Shown here piece by piece: positions 41,564-53,639 of a DNA stretch of 64,000 nt (the first letter of the stretch is position 1; each line of letters opens with the position of its first letter). The notes beneath the pieces were generated by a model, which had not been told where the DNA came from, made no database searches, and worked only from the letters and a program-made list of their open reading frames with translations. The position numbers were made by a program, and so were the translations under genes. The stretch is from positions 11,560,665-11,624,664 of the forward strand of contig NC_066583.1 of NCBI RefSeq assembly GCF_024323335.1, in the 5' to 3' direction. Source of the stretch: Lathyrus oleraceus (lineage: Eukaryota > Streptophyta > Magnoliopsida > Fabales > Fabaceae).

Positions 41564-41578
41564 TTGAATAGGGGCAGC
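41564..41578 (+). other. Ogre polypurine tract
   Basis: Purine-rich TTGAATAGGGGCAGC directly before the TGTAGCACC start of the 3' LTR. Confidence 0.65.
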
Positions 41579-44500
41579 TGTAGCACCTCAAATTTGCACC
41601 TATCATTGTACATACATTTTCATATTAGGTCATAGCATATCATGGTCCACTGCATAGCATTGCATTGTCCCATTTGCCTCAAGTGCAAGCCAATCAAGAA
41701 ATTAGGTCAAACTGGTCAGGAGATCAGTCAGTCAAGCAAGCAAGCACAATTCTCAAGGAGCCAAGGCCGTAGGGTTGGTCCAACATGTTCACATGACTTG
41801 GGGATCCATTTGAAGTGTTTAGGTCAAGGATTGGATGTTCAGAAGTCATCAGTCAATGCACAATCAGTCAGAAACCCTAAAAGTCAACTGTTGGTCAACT
41901 GTCCATTTAATCAGTGATTTGATGATGGAAATTTGGTTTGAGAGAGCTTATTCATGTCCATATAGTCCCCATATATCATGTCAAACACCATCATGGAAGA
42001 ATTTGAAGCCAGATCAGAAATTTCCAAAAAGGGAAACTGGACCTGTAATTAAAACCTGCCAAAAATGGAAAGTCTTGATCCTCAAACTTACATCATGATA
42101 CAAGCTTCAAATGAATTTTTGCCCAACATGAAAGTTGAAGATCTTGTTCTCCCATTTCCAAAAAGTCCAAGAACACTCAATTCCCATGTATGGTTGGCAA
42201 GTTATGATCGAATCGTTTTCAAAAATTCTTGAACTTCAAAAGGCCATATCTCTCAAACCATTTGGCCAATTTGGGTGGGGTTTTTTCCCACAAGTCACAT
42301 TTGATCCCCTCTTTCCAAAAATGTAACTTTCATTCACCAAAACATCACCATGCAAAATGGCCTTTTTGAACTTGCCTTAATTAATTTCAAGTGAGTTGAA
42401 TTTTGACTTTTCAAAATAATCATTCCCAACCATTTCTACCATTCAAATATGTTCTGAAATGTTGATTAAAACTTGTTGGAGGCCCATTCTTGTGCAGTAC
42501 ATACAGCCACTCCTACTTGCTTGAAATTTGGGACAAAAGTACACTTTTACCATCTCTACTCCACATTTTCATGAATCATGTTTAACACTCACTTATGCAA
42601 TACTAAACAGAAGTATATAACACATTTTTCTGTCAAAAAACCCTAGTAGCAGTCAGTGTGCATCACAGAATTCTTCACTTTCTCTCAAATCTCATTTTTC
42701 TCACTTTGCTTTTTTACCAAAAACTTCCAAAGAACTCGAGGATTCCTTTGTTGTTCTATCATCTGGCCATCATTTGGAGGTTATTTGTAGCACCATTCAC
42801 CAACTGGGAGCTCACTTTCTAGCACTGTTTTCAAAGAATCCTTCCATGGCAGATGTTGTCTAAAGCCATTCTGAGCCTTCTTGGGTCGAACCTTTTTAGC
42901 CATTCATCAAAACACGGCTGAAGCTTCAACTGTTTCACTTCAAAACAGCCAAACAACCCTTGAATCTCAACTGTTTTGCAGATTTGGTGAGTTTTCGACT
43001 TCCACTATTTACGAAACTATGATATGCTTTAGGTAGGCCTTGTTTTGTTGATTCTATTGAGCCTTGAATCCATAAAAATGGTTGAGTATTTGTGGAGTTA
43101 TGCTGTTTTAAAGTTTGATGATGAAATGAGTTTTTATTTGATTCTTCTTGTTTAGTTTGATTTAATGAAAATGAATTTTGGAATGATGATGTGCATTGTG
43201 TGCTGGTTCGAATGTTATGTTCAATTCCCATTTCTGGGATTTTTGTTCATCATTGATGATGAACATCACTGTTCATGAAACCCTAAACTGCATTGTCTGC
43301 CCAGAAAATGGTTCACGTGTGTGCATGCTTTCGTTACTGTTCCAGCCCCCCATGAGCCAATCAAAACATTTCCCTGGCCGCGCCTAAACGGCGTCGTTTT
43401 GTTTAATGAGGTCCAATATTACGCTTTTGCCATCCGGCCATTTAATTAATCCAATTTAATTCATTTTCATTTCAATAATTATTTTATTTGATCACCAATC
43501 TTGTAAAATTCATAAGTCATTCATTTTAAATCCATTTTTCATGGGGTTTTTTGCCAAATGCTCATCATGACCTCTAGTATTTTATCATATTTTTTTCAGA
43601 ATTTTGTGATCAATGGATTTTAATTGGTATTAGGGTTTGTGACATGTATGCATATTTTGTACACTTAGCCAAAACATTTGTGAAATGGTGATACTTTATC
43701 CAATGGCTCCCAAATATTTTGTGCTTAAACTAGACACATTCATGGTGATTTTGGTGTAGAGTTTGTGAATTTATCATTGCTGGTTTGTGAGTTATGATTT
43801 TTTGAATTAGGGTGTGACAATTTGTGTCACACCATTGATGTGCAACTTCATGATTTTTGTATCCATGCTTCTTGACCTCCAATTGATCTAAAATTTTGCA
43901 TGAGCCTACTCTTGTATGTCTAGTTCACATGTGAATTTTCTTGGAATTATTTGTGGCATTTCCTAATTGTTTGAGATTTTCTCCCCTGCTTGGTCTTATG
44001 TTGACTTTTTGTGACACATGTCCCCATTTCATTTGTGAAATTCTCATACTTTATTAGATGGACATGAAATTTTACATGAGATAACTAGACACCCTCATCT
44101 TTGCCATGGTTTTAGTCCCATTCATTTATCATACACCATCTCTGATTTATGATTTTTCTAAGTTGATGCATGTTTGGTTGACTTCATTGAGCATGTTCAA
44201 AATTGCTTTGACTTTCTGATTTTCATTGACTGCCTTCCACTTGTCCAAATGAGATGAAATTTGACATGCTTACCATGCTGTGGGTTGTGATTGGTCATGA
44301 TTTATTTGGTGATTTTTGGAAATGTTTAAGATTGGTTTTGATGCAAGTCTTTCTGTTGACTTCTATGAGCTCCCATTTGCCATGCTTTGACTTCTTTTGC
44401 TTATGAAATGATGATGATGCATGATATGAACATGAAACCAATTGGGTTTGCTTCCTAAATGTTTGAATTTGATTTTGATTGGACATTGCTTGCTGTTTTG

Positions 44501-46428
44501 ACTTTCTCATTTATTTTTGACCCTAGGCTTGTCCTAGTGGTCCTGTGACTTATGTTTGAGTTCTTGTTTTCAGGTGAAGCTACAAATGCTCCAATGAGAC
44601 CACTTCTTTTTGATTAAGCTTGATTGTTTATCATGAGCTAACCTTTGTTTTGTAGGTGGCTTGACTCATATGATTTGAGTCTTGTGCTTTGTACATTGGT
44701 CCCTCTGTGTTGACTGTGGTTTCCCCAATTCCTTTTGCTTTGACTGTTGAACTGTGTACTGATCTGTTTGACCATTTCAGGTACCATTAGTTGCTTAAGT
44801 TCTTTGAACTTGCTTTGCTTTGCTATTTAGCAACTTGCTTGAGGTATACTTTCTATCTTCATGTAGTCTGGAAGACCTGGCCTGTTACTTGGCCAGGCAA
44901 CTGTCTGAAGTCCTCCTTAAGAGGCAATGTTTGTGGATGTTTACTTTTGTCCTTGCATAGAGTCAAAGACCTCCTAAGTGAAGAGGCAATTGGCAGAACC
45001 CAAGGGATAAGCAACCTATCCCCTGCTATTCTGTGTGTCATCTGCTTTACTCACACCACTGTGTTGATGCATTGCAGATAAAAACCCAAGATCTTGTACA
45101 ATTGTACAGTTGAGTCAGTTTTAAATATGTAGAAGGGTTCCCACTTTCTGAACCCACACATTCTTGTCTTAAGCTCTCCCAGGCCAGGGATAAGAGCTGT
45201 GAAGTCTTATCTTCACTCACCTTTCATCTGCTTCACCTTGGCTCTCAATGTCAAGGTTAAGAGCAATATCTACCCAGTTCTAGAGGTTTGTTTGTTGAGG
45301 TTGATATGACCCCTCGACTAAAACCTAACCCTTGTTTGAGCCACTTGCTTGTGTATAGTGTGTGCTACCTGTGCTTGTATGTTTGTTTGACTTGCTTCCT
45401 GTGCAAGTTAGGTTTAGTTTAGACTTGCTTCCTGTGCAAGTTAGGTTTTGCTTGGCTTGCTTCCTGTGCAAGTTAAGTGTGTGTGTGGCTTGCTTCCTGT
45501 GCAAGTCATGTTTAGGATAGGCTGGCTCCCTGTGCCAGTTAGCTAGAAACCTTAACTTAGGGATGATTTTGCATGATAACATCTAGGCTCGAGTCGTAGT
45601 CTCCCTAGTTGTGTCTCCCTCTGTTATCTGGTTAGGCTAGTCCTTTATCCCTGCGTAGGGGAACTACGTCGCCCTGATCCTCATACCAGATGAGGTACGT
45701 AGGCAGGAGATGAGCAGATCTCTCCGGGCGCCCGTGTCTTTGTTTTGTCTTGTTGTGTGCTTGGAAGCTGATGTAAGTCCATCGAGTGGCATTTGGGTTC
45801 CAGTGTGCGTGTGTTTGGTTCGGATGCTGATGTAAGTCCAGTGATTGGCGTTCAGGCTCCATGTTTACCTTCTTGTGTGTGTTTTGGTTCGGATGCTGAT
45901 GTAAGTCCAGTGATTGGCATTCAGGCTCCATGTTTGCCTTTGCCTGTGTCTGTTTGGGTGCGTGTCAGCCGAGCTACGAATGCTCTGATTCTTCTCTCGT
46001 CCGAGAAGATACGTATGCATAGGATGCGATATCCTAGCGAGCATGTGTCGTTTCCCCAGTCCGAACTACTTCGACTCTGATGTCTATGCCTGATAGACTA
46101 AGTAGGCCCAGGATGCGATATCCTGCCGAGTCAGTTTCAGTCTGTTTTTCTTGCGTCTCTTTCAGCCAGTTGTATGTGTGTGAGCAGTGTTTTAGCAACC
46201 ATTTTTCCTTCCTATTGTGCGTGGATCCCGTCGAGTACGACGGATGCGTAGGGGTGCTAATACCTTCCCTTCGCATAACCGACTCCCGAACCCATTCTCT
46301 TTGGTCGCGAGACCATGTTCTTTCCTAGGTTTACTCCGAGCGTTTCCTTTCCCTCTTTTGGGATAAATAACGCACGGTGGCGGCTCTGTTGTTCTTGTTT
46401 TCCCGCCAGTTTTTCGCGTGATGCGACA
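41579..46428 (+). repeat. Ogre 3' LTR (4850 bp)
   Basis: Matches the 5' LTR throughout, with TGTAGCACC (one change) at the start and GATGCGACA at the end, followed by TSD ATTGG. It contains a 68-bp segment (43965-44032) absent from the 5' LTR after 26049, plus two single-base insertions. TATA box at 42614-42620. Confidence 0.96.
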
Positions 46429-46433
46429 ATTGG
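46429..46433 (+). other. Target site duplication ATTGG (right)
   Basis: Matches 23660-23664. Removing the Ogre and one ATTGG restores the copia reading frame across the junction. Confidence 0.95.
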
Positions 46434-47297
46434 CATTAAGATCCACAGAGATAGACTTCGAGGAATTTTGGGTCTATCACAAGAAACCTACATCAATAAA
46501 GTTTTAGAGAGATTTAGAATGAAAGATTGTTCACCAAGTGTTGCACCCATTGTCAAGGGCGATAGATTTAATTTGAATCAATTCCCTAAGAATGATTTTG
46601 AGCGGGAACAAATGAAGAACATTCCATATGCTTCTGTTGTTGGAAGTCTTATGTATGCTCAAGTATGCACAAGGCCCAACATTGCATTTGCTGTTGGAAT
46701 CTTAGGAAGATATCAGAGTAATCCAGGTATGAATCACTGGAAAGTTGCAAAAAAGGTGTTGAGATATCTTAAAGGAACAAAAGATTACATGCTAATGTAT
46801 AAGCAAACGGACAATCTTAATGTGATCGGCTATTCAGACTCCTACTTTGCTGGTAGTGTTGATTCTCGCAAATCAACATCAGGATATATTTTTTTGATGG
46901 CTGATGGAGCTATTCCATGGAGAAGTACTAAGCAAACCTTGGTTGCTACTTCTACTATGGAAGCCGAGTTTGTCTCCTGTTTTGAGGCTACTTCTCATGG
47001 TGTATGGCTTAAGAGTTTTATTTTAGGGCTTAGAATCATGGATTCTATTTCTAAACCTCTGAAGATATTTTGCGATAATTCAGCAGCTGTCTTTATGGCT
47101 AAGAACAATAAAAGTTGAAGTCGAAGCAAGCACATCGACATAAAGTATTTAGCCATTAGAGAAAGAGTTAAAGATAAAATAATAGTTATTAATCACATTA
47201 GTACTAATTTAATGATCACTGATCCTTTGACTAAGGGCATGCCACCAATAAAATTTAAGGATCATGTAGAGAACATGGGACTTGGGTCCTCCTTATG
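46434..47297 (+). pseudogene. Ty1/copia RT end and RNase H, part 3 of 3
   Basis: Copia pol resumes with IKIHRDRLRGILGLSQE and continues through the RT end and RNase H (GYSDSYFAG, TMEAEF, FCDNSAAV). A TGA at 47116 interrupts the frame, after which the usual C-terminus (SKHIDIKYLAIRERV, DPLTKGMPP) can be read to a stop near 47296. Confidence 0.92.
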
Positions 47298-47576
47298 ATT
47301 GTATACATACAATTTATTAATAAAACTCTTATATTGTGATGTTTTCTCATTTTCATGCGCATATCAGTTTGAGAAAATATGTTACATCTGACCAAGAGTA
47401 AACATTGGTTTATTCATCAAGTTAGTTACCACATTACAGATATATACTTGAAAATAGACATGTTGTAATACATAGATGAGACTACTTGCTTTAAGAGGGA
47501 CTATCTCTATGATTCACATATTTTTTCTTGAGTAAGTTTTCCATGACTCATTTATGCCAATAATCAGTTCTATGGA

Positions 47577-48062
47577 CCAAGTGGGAGAATGTAACGCTTT
47601 CTTATTTTTATTATCATAATTATTAATAATAAAAAACCAATTTTAATGTGGTCCATAGTTTTGGGATTTTGGTTCTGAAAAAGGGTATGATTTATTTTGG
47701 TTTTAATGTAAATTGATATGACCATTTGATGGTAGAAGCAAGCCTATAAATAGTCTTTGATCCCCAAAGCTTTCTCTCATAGCAAAAGAAATACACCATC
47801 TATATTGAGAGAGTAAGAGCTTGGAAGAATCAAAGGCAGTGCACTCACAACACTGCAACAATGGCTGGAGGTAAAACCTCTAATTCTATTTCCGCATATT
47901 ATTTTATTAATCTTGTTGTTCTTTTGTTATCAGGAACATAGGATCAATATATATATTATTCTAACACAACAAACACCCAACTTGAATTGAATTATGTAAA
48001 AGTGGAGTAATCAACTAGAACTAGAATGTATTATGTGTGCTATGGTTTAAAGAAGAGGAATT
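47577..48062 (+). repeat. Copia polypurine tract and 3' LTR (end unresolved)
   Basis: PPT CCAAGTGGGAGAA (47577-47589) precedes an LTR starting TGTAACGC at 47590. TATAAATAG (47745-47753) is its TATA box. The LTR end cannot be fixed because the 5' LTR is missing; CTAACACA near 47961-47968 is one candidate. The copia UTR segment 47404-47520 is duplicated at 12212-12328. Confidence 0.7.
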
Positions 48063-48068
48063 CACAAC

Positions 48069-51000
48069 TAGGGACGGAGGCAAGTGTATTGTTATGGGGG
48101 CTGTAAGACCCTAATTTTGACCCTAAGATCCCTCATGGCATCATATCATTGCTCATTGCATTGCCTCAAGGATTATAGCATGTTTGGCTCCTTAACCTTA
48201 GGGTGGGACTTGTGTGAGTGGTTTGAGACCACCAAGCATGCTTGTATTGTATATTATTGCTTTTCTTATTTTGATTACTAACCAAAAGCACAAAAATATG
48301 TCACTAATTCTTTTTATTTTGAAGCTCAAGTGATCATGTGCTCCAATGCCCCTATGAGGCTCCTAAGCTCAATGAAGTGGCTAGATGAAGATGAGAACAA
48401 GCATGACAATGGTACACAAAGCTCCTAATCATCATATATGTCTCTCAAGTGTTTCAATTTTACAATTTGATCAAGATAACACAAAGGGCTTGAGAATTAT
48501 TTCCCAAGGAAACCCTAATTCAACTATGCTTTGATTGTGCCTTGCTCATGAAGCAACCTCAAACTATGATCAAATTTAATCAAGGGAAGTTATTTCATTC
48601 ATTATTTTATGCATATATGATCCTATGTGAGAATACTCAATCATTTATTCATCAAGATTTAAATTTTGGACTTGAGAAGTTGACCAGTCAAGTCATCTGG
48701 CTAAACTGAGGATCACTGAGATACAACTTTAATGTGTTTGTCAAATGAAGATGACCCCAAGAGAAAAAATGTTCTTAAGAACCATATTAACAACTTTCAT
48801 GTTCATCAAAAATCCATTTGAAACTTGGAAGGTCATCATTCATTTCAAAACATTATAGATCATTTTGACTGAAACCCTAATTTTGGGTCAACTTCCCAAG
48901 GACTTAACTTCCTTAATTTTTATGATTTTGAGGTGAGACAAAATGAATTGGAAATCTAAATATGTCTACTTCAAATGTTATGTTGAACAAAATTTCATAA
49001 TCCTAAAAGAAATACATGTGATAATACAAAACATTATAGGTCACTTTGGACCTAGGCCATTGAATTTGAAAAAATGTCCAACTTCAAATGCCCATAACTT
49101 TCTCATGAAAAATCCAAATGATGCAAAATGTAAGTCTAAATTGATCATATTGAAAATATATACAACTTTCATGTTGGAGGTTTTTCCATTTGAGGCTTGC
49201 ATCATTGAAACAGAAGGGCTTGAAGATGCTTGCTTTTGGTAAAAAAATTCAAAGGGAACCTAGACATGTTTTGTACCCAAACCTTCACAGCCAGTTTTCA
49301 TAAATTTCCAATTTCCAAATGAACCTTTTCCCAACATGACTTTTGTTCCTTATTTCAAGGGCTTTCCAACCATTACTCACATTAATTTTTTGGACTTTCC
49401 ATGAGGGAGTTTCGAAGAGCTTTATGTTTATGTTCATTTTTGCATGTCACTTTGTAACTTCATGTGCAAGCAAATGCCAAGCCAATTGCACGTCCAATTC
49501 ACTTCTATTTGATCTCAACATGGATTTCCATTCATTCTTGGGCCTCACATGCGCCTGTACAGGCCCATGCAAGGAGATTTCAAACTTCATGCACACGAGC
49601 CAAGCATTGCCTTGCATCACATTTCAGCTATAAATAGAAGTGCATTCTCATTCAAATGGGAACCAGGTGGAGATCTGAAGTGCTGTTGAATTGAAAACCA
49701 AACCCTCACTAAAGGAATTTCCAATTTTCTCTTTCAATTTCAAGCTTGAATTTCAACATCATTAGTTGATTTTCAAAGGTCAATTCCTTAACCTTACATC
49801 ATCATCACACTTCCAGATCAAATGTAGATCAAGAGCTTGGACAATTCGTGTTGTTTGAAGCTCCATTTCAGAGGTAGAACCTCAATTTTCTTTGACTCAG
49901 ATCTTGCAATATAATGTGAATTTCTTTGGTTTGTGCTGTTTTCTGAAGTCCTCATGCACGGGGCAGGCCAGTGGTGGTCTTAATTTTGCAAATCGTGCCA
50001 TTTCAGTTCATGTACCATGATCTTCAAGCTCATGTTTCTCTCTAAATAGGAACTGTGAGGATGATCCATGGTTACAGGGGTGATGTACATGACCTCAACT
50101 TCATTTTGATACCTTCATTTTGATACCTTCATTTTTCATTTTCATTAACATTTGATTTCCTGCGCGTGGTGGCCGGATCTGGTTAGGTTGCCGGAGAAGA
50201 TGGTGGTTTCCACCATCATCCCCACGTGGGAGCTTCAGAGTCTTTGGATCATGATGAAACGTTTTAATCGTGGCCTTCCAATGTATTGACTTATTTTAAA
50301 TCCATGTGTTGCACGTTTGACCAAGGCACACCATGTGACCGCGCCTCTGAGCCCTATGATCATTGCCACGTCAATTAATGAAGTGATCCAATGGCTGTGC
50401 TTTTTCCTATTTTTTTATTTTTGCTTTTAATTTCAATTAATTCCTTTTATTTTCAAAAATTCCTAACTATTTTATTTGAAGTCACAAAAATATGAGACCA
50501 ATGCCAAAAATTTTCTTGAAAAATCTAGTTTCACATTTTGATTTTTAATTATTTTTGTGACTTCAGTTAATATTTTTTGTGAATTATTTGATTTTTAATA
50601 GTTTTAATTCATTTTAAAATACTTTATGATATTTGAAAAATCCAAAAATATTTTCTTAACACATATGGATCATGATAAGTCAATGAAAAATGGTCTCATC
50701 AATTTCTTAATTGATTTGAGATTTATTTGAGATTTTAATTCATATTGTGTAATTTTTCATTGTTTTTAATTGTTTTAAAATATTTTTTGATTTCAAAAAT
50801 TGTTGAAATTTTTTGTCAAAGCTTGTTTGACCATGTTAGACCTATGAGAATTTAATTGGACTTGTTGAAGTTGATTTGAATTGAATTTGAGGTTTGACCA
50901 TATTTTGTCCATTTTATTTTTGCATTTATTTTTAATTCAAAAATACCAAAAAAATATGTTTGATTTGTTGACTTGTAATCTTCATTTCTCTTCTGTTTAG

Positions 51001-53129
51001 CATTGGTTGATGATGACTTGGTTCACATTTGATCAATTGAGTTTGATGCTTCATTTCTCTTTCCATTCATTTCATCTTCATCCCATTTCCTTTTATTTTT
51101 GGCCAATGAGTTAATGCCTTATGGTTAGTCTTGACAAATGAGAGGTTTAACCTTCTTTGATCCAAACCAAAGTCAACTTGATCCAAGATCAAGTGAGTTG
51201 TTTTGTGTCCAAGATAGGTTGCTTCTTGGTCAAGCAAAAAACCTAAAGTCCATACAAGACCTTTCTCTTTTCTTTTGGCATGGCAAGTTTTTGGAGCTTG
51301 GCTTACTAGTCATGATCTCTAACTTGTGTTTATTTGCCTATAGTTTTATTGACCGACCTCAGATAGGTGTGACTACTACATTAGTCCACTTACGATTGCT
51401 TAACATAGCGCTACATTGTCTAATGAGAAACTAACATAACTTCACTAATTACTAACTTTAATTTGAGCATTTAATTTCTTGCCCTTTACTTTAATGCACT
51501 TTATTTCTTGCTCATTTATTCATATTGCTTTTCATTTTGCTCACTTGAGCATATATTTTATGTTTATGTCATTTTCCATTTGCTCATTTGAGCACATTAT
51601 TGTATATAAATATATTATTGTCTTGTGGTTGTTTTGTCTTTGTTTGTGTGAACCTAATGCAAAATGGAGAAAGGACTTAGAATTAGGACTTACCCATGCT
51701 TAAAGGAGTTCAAGAGCAACTAGGCCTCATGCCTTTAGAATGCTAAATCTCAAAGTTGATCTTAAAGGACTTCCTTTCCAAAACTTATTCTTTGTCCATT
51801 CCCCTTATTGTGTTGTGAACTTTTTGATGTTTGCTCTTGTGTGATAGGGATTCTGTCCTGAGATAGTAAAGAGGACCATTGTCATGAGTAGCCAAATTAA
51901 GAGAGATAAGCCAAATGGAGATCCTAGGAGCTTGAATCTAAATTATTTGATTGCTTGATTGTGTTTGCTAAGTCAAAAGGAAAGGAGCATCTTGAATCAT
52001 CTTTATGATCTCAAGAAAAGGAACTCCAAGGGTTTTATCTTCTTTCTCTTATCTTTGTATGCTTTAGGACTAGCCCTTCTCTTCTTCTCTCCACTCTAAC
52101 CCAAGCCAAAAATATTTTATTTCAAACTTTAACATTGTTTCAAATTAGAAACCTAGGCCTTATGCCTTTGACTTTTTCAAAATCTTTTCATTAATACTCA
52201 TTGTGAATGAATCTTAATCCAATTTTGACTTCACTTTGTAAAGACCTCTAACTTGTAAATATAACTCACTTCAAGTTGTTTTTTATGGTTCCAATGTCAT
52301 AGGTTTGAGTTATCATAGTGGTTGATGTAAATCTCACCTCATCCTTAGTGGTTGGATTATAAGTCTTCCATGCTTATTATAGGGTTAACCCCTCACTAGC
52401 ATGTTGAAGCCTTCCTCACATGGTGGATTGTTGGTTTAGGTTGAGTTTTCTCCCTTTGATAACAAAAGACCTTAAGGCTTTTGATCAAATCAATTCACCA
52501 ATCTTTGTGATTTTTACCCCGAACTACGGGGTTTTGATCCTACCTTTGTGATGGTACGTAGGCAATGGGTTCATCCATTCAAACAACAAAATTTGTAAAT
52601 ATAATCTATTCTCTTCTCATCCCCTCAATCTTTTGCAAATATTTTCACAAATACCAACTTACAACACATATTGGCAAAAAGAGGTTCCCTTAGAATACTA
52701 AGGATGTTTTGGGTGCGTAAAACCTTCCCATTTCATAACCAACCCCCTTACCTAGATGTCTGACATTTTTATTAATTTTTGATTTGATAAAACTTCTTAC
52801 TTGGCTTTTGTTCGCTTTTTAGCCTTTCCTTTGGACAAATAAAAGTGCGGTGACGACTCGAATTGTATGTTGACTTTTGGTTTAGTCAATAAACCTAAAG
52901 GTAACGAATACCCCGCTACAGGGGCATGTGCCCCCACTATATTTCTTGATAATAAAATTAAGAAAATTACAAAAATAAAAAATTTAAAAAATTATTAAAT
53001 ATTTTTTTTAAGATAAATTTCATTAAAAGATAATTATGAAATATTTTTATGCTTTAAAAATAAATGAAAATAAATTTACATATTAATATTTGGCCCCCAC
53101 ATATCAAAATCTCTATCTCCATCCTTGTC
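48069..53129. mobile_element. Small TIR (MITE-like) element split by a solo LTR
   Basis: The left end TAGGGACGGAGGCAAG...GGGGGC and the inverted right end GGCCCCCAC...CTCCATCC (about 53092-53123) are imperfect inverted repeats of about 30 bp. CACAAC occurs just outside both ends (48063-48068, 53130-53135), a possible TSD. Without the inserted LTR it would be about 240 bp and AT-rich inside. Superfamily not assigned. Confidence 0.45.
48102..52920 (+). repeat. Solo LTR 1 (4819 bp), Ogre-related
   Basis: Starts TGTAAGACCC and ends CCCGCTACA, flanked by GGGGC at 48097-48101 and 52921-52925. No internal region or PBS follows, so it is a solo LTR left by LTR-LTR recombination. A TATA box (CTATAAATAG) is at 49627-49636. 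Near the 3' end it has TACGTAGGCA followed by an AATGG/CCATT hairpin (about 52556-52581), GGGTGCGTAAAACC and GTGCGGTGACGACTC, the same terminal module as the Ogre LTRs. No gene was found in it. Confidence 0.88.
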
Positions 53130-53312
53130 CACAACACACGTGTTTCTATTATGCCCATTTTTGATATAGATCTAGAGGATGGTGTATGAACGGACTGAAA
53201 CAACAGGTCTGATGGCTGAAACAAATGTGGCCGTTTTTTTTGCAATTCCAAAATTTGATGAATGTAGAATCCAAAAAAACTAAGGAGCCTGTTATGGTTG
53301 ATGATGTGTTGG
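53130..53312. other. Short unassigned flank
   Basis: About 180 bp between the TIR element and the LINE fragment. No feature, apart from possible LINE coding remnants near 53280. Confidence 0.4.
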
Positions 53313-53535
53313 TGCGTGTGGCTTAGGAGGAATGAGATGTTGCTTAGGGGGACTGTAAGGGAGTGGAGGAAGTTTTTAAAAATATTAAATCAGTAGCTTG
53401 TTCATGGTTTGTAGCAAAACTCAGAACTAAATTTGACTTTAATTATTCGATTTGTTGTTCTAACCCTAAGAATTGAGTTTTAATGAGTTCGAGTACCCTT
53501 TAGTCAAATAATAAAATATTTACTTAAAAAAAATT
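53313..53535 (+). mobile_element. LINE 3' fragment, copy 2
   Basis: Homologous to 12012-12211: same LINE ORF2 C-terminal remnant (VFKNIKSVACSWFVAKL, stop near 53475), then a short 3' UTR ending in ATAAAATATTTACTT and an A run, consistent with a LINE tail. Confidence 0.6.
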
Positions 53536-53639
53536 GATCAAAATATTTAGGATTCTTCAACTGAATATATCTCAATATCTCAAAATACCCTTTTAGATAT
53601 TTTATGGATTAAAAAATGTTTAAAATATTTAAAATAATT

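Larger units (their letters stand above)
23665..46428 (+). mobile_element. Full-length Ogre Ty3/gypsy retrotransposon (22.8 kb)
   Basis: A complete element with TSD ATTGG: 5' LTR (23665-28444), PBS, leader, ORF1, gag-pro, intron, pol, structured 3' UTR with hairpin array, PPT and 3' LTR (41579-46428). ORF1 upstream of gag and the gag-pro/pol intron are defining Ogre features. All three ORFs are open. The LTRs show about 16 substitutions over 4.78 kb by eye (about 0.3%) plus a 68-bp and two 1-bp indels, so insertion is recent. It sits in copia RT/RNase H. Confidence 0.96.

Noticed and set aside
46315..47118. A 267-aa ORF that starts inside the Ogre 3' LTR
   Set aside because: An accidental fusion of LTR sequence to the copia RNase H; the copia frame really continues from 23664 across the insertion.
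48084..51703. Host gene in the 4.8-kb stretch with TATA-like and small ORFs
   Set aside because: The whole stretch is bounded by TG...CA ends and a GGGGC duplication, matches the inverted copy ending at 55660, and has only short unsupported frames: a solo LTR.
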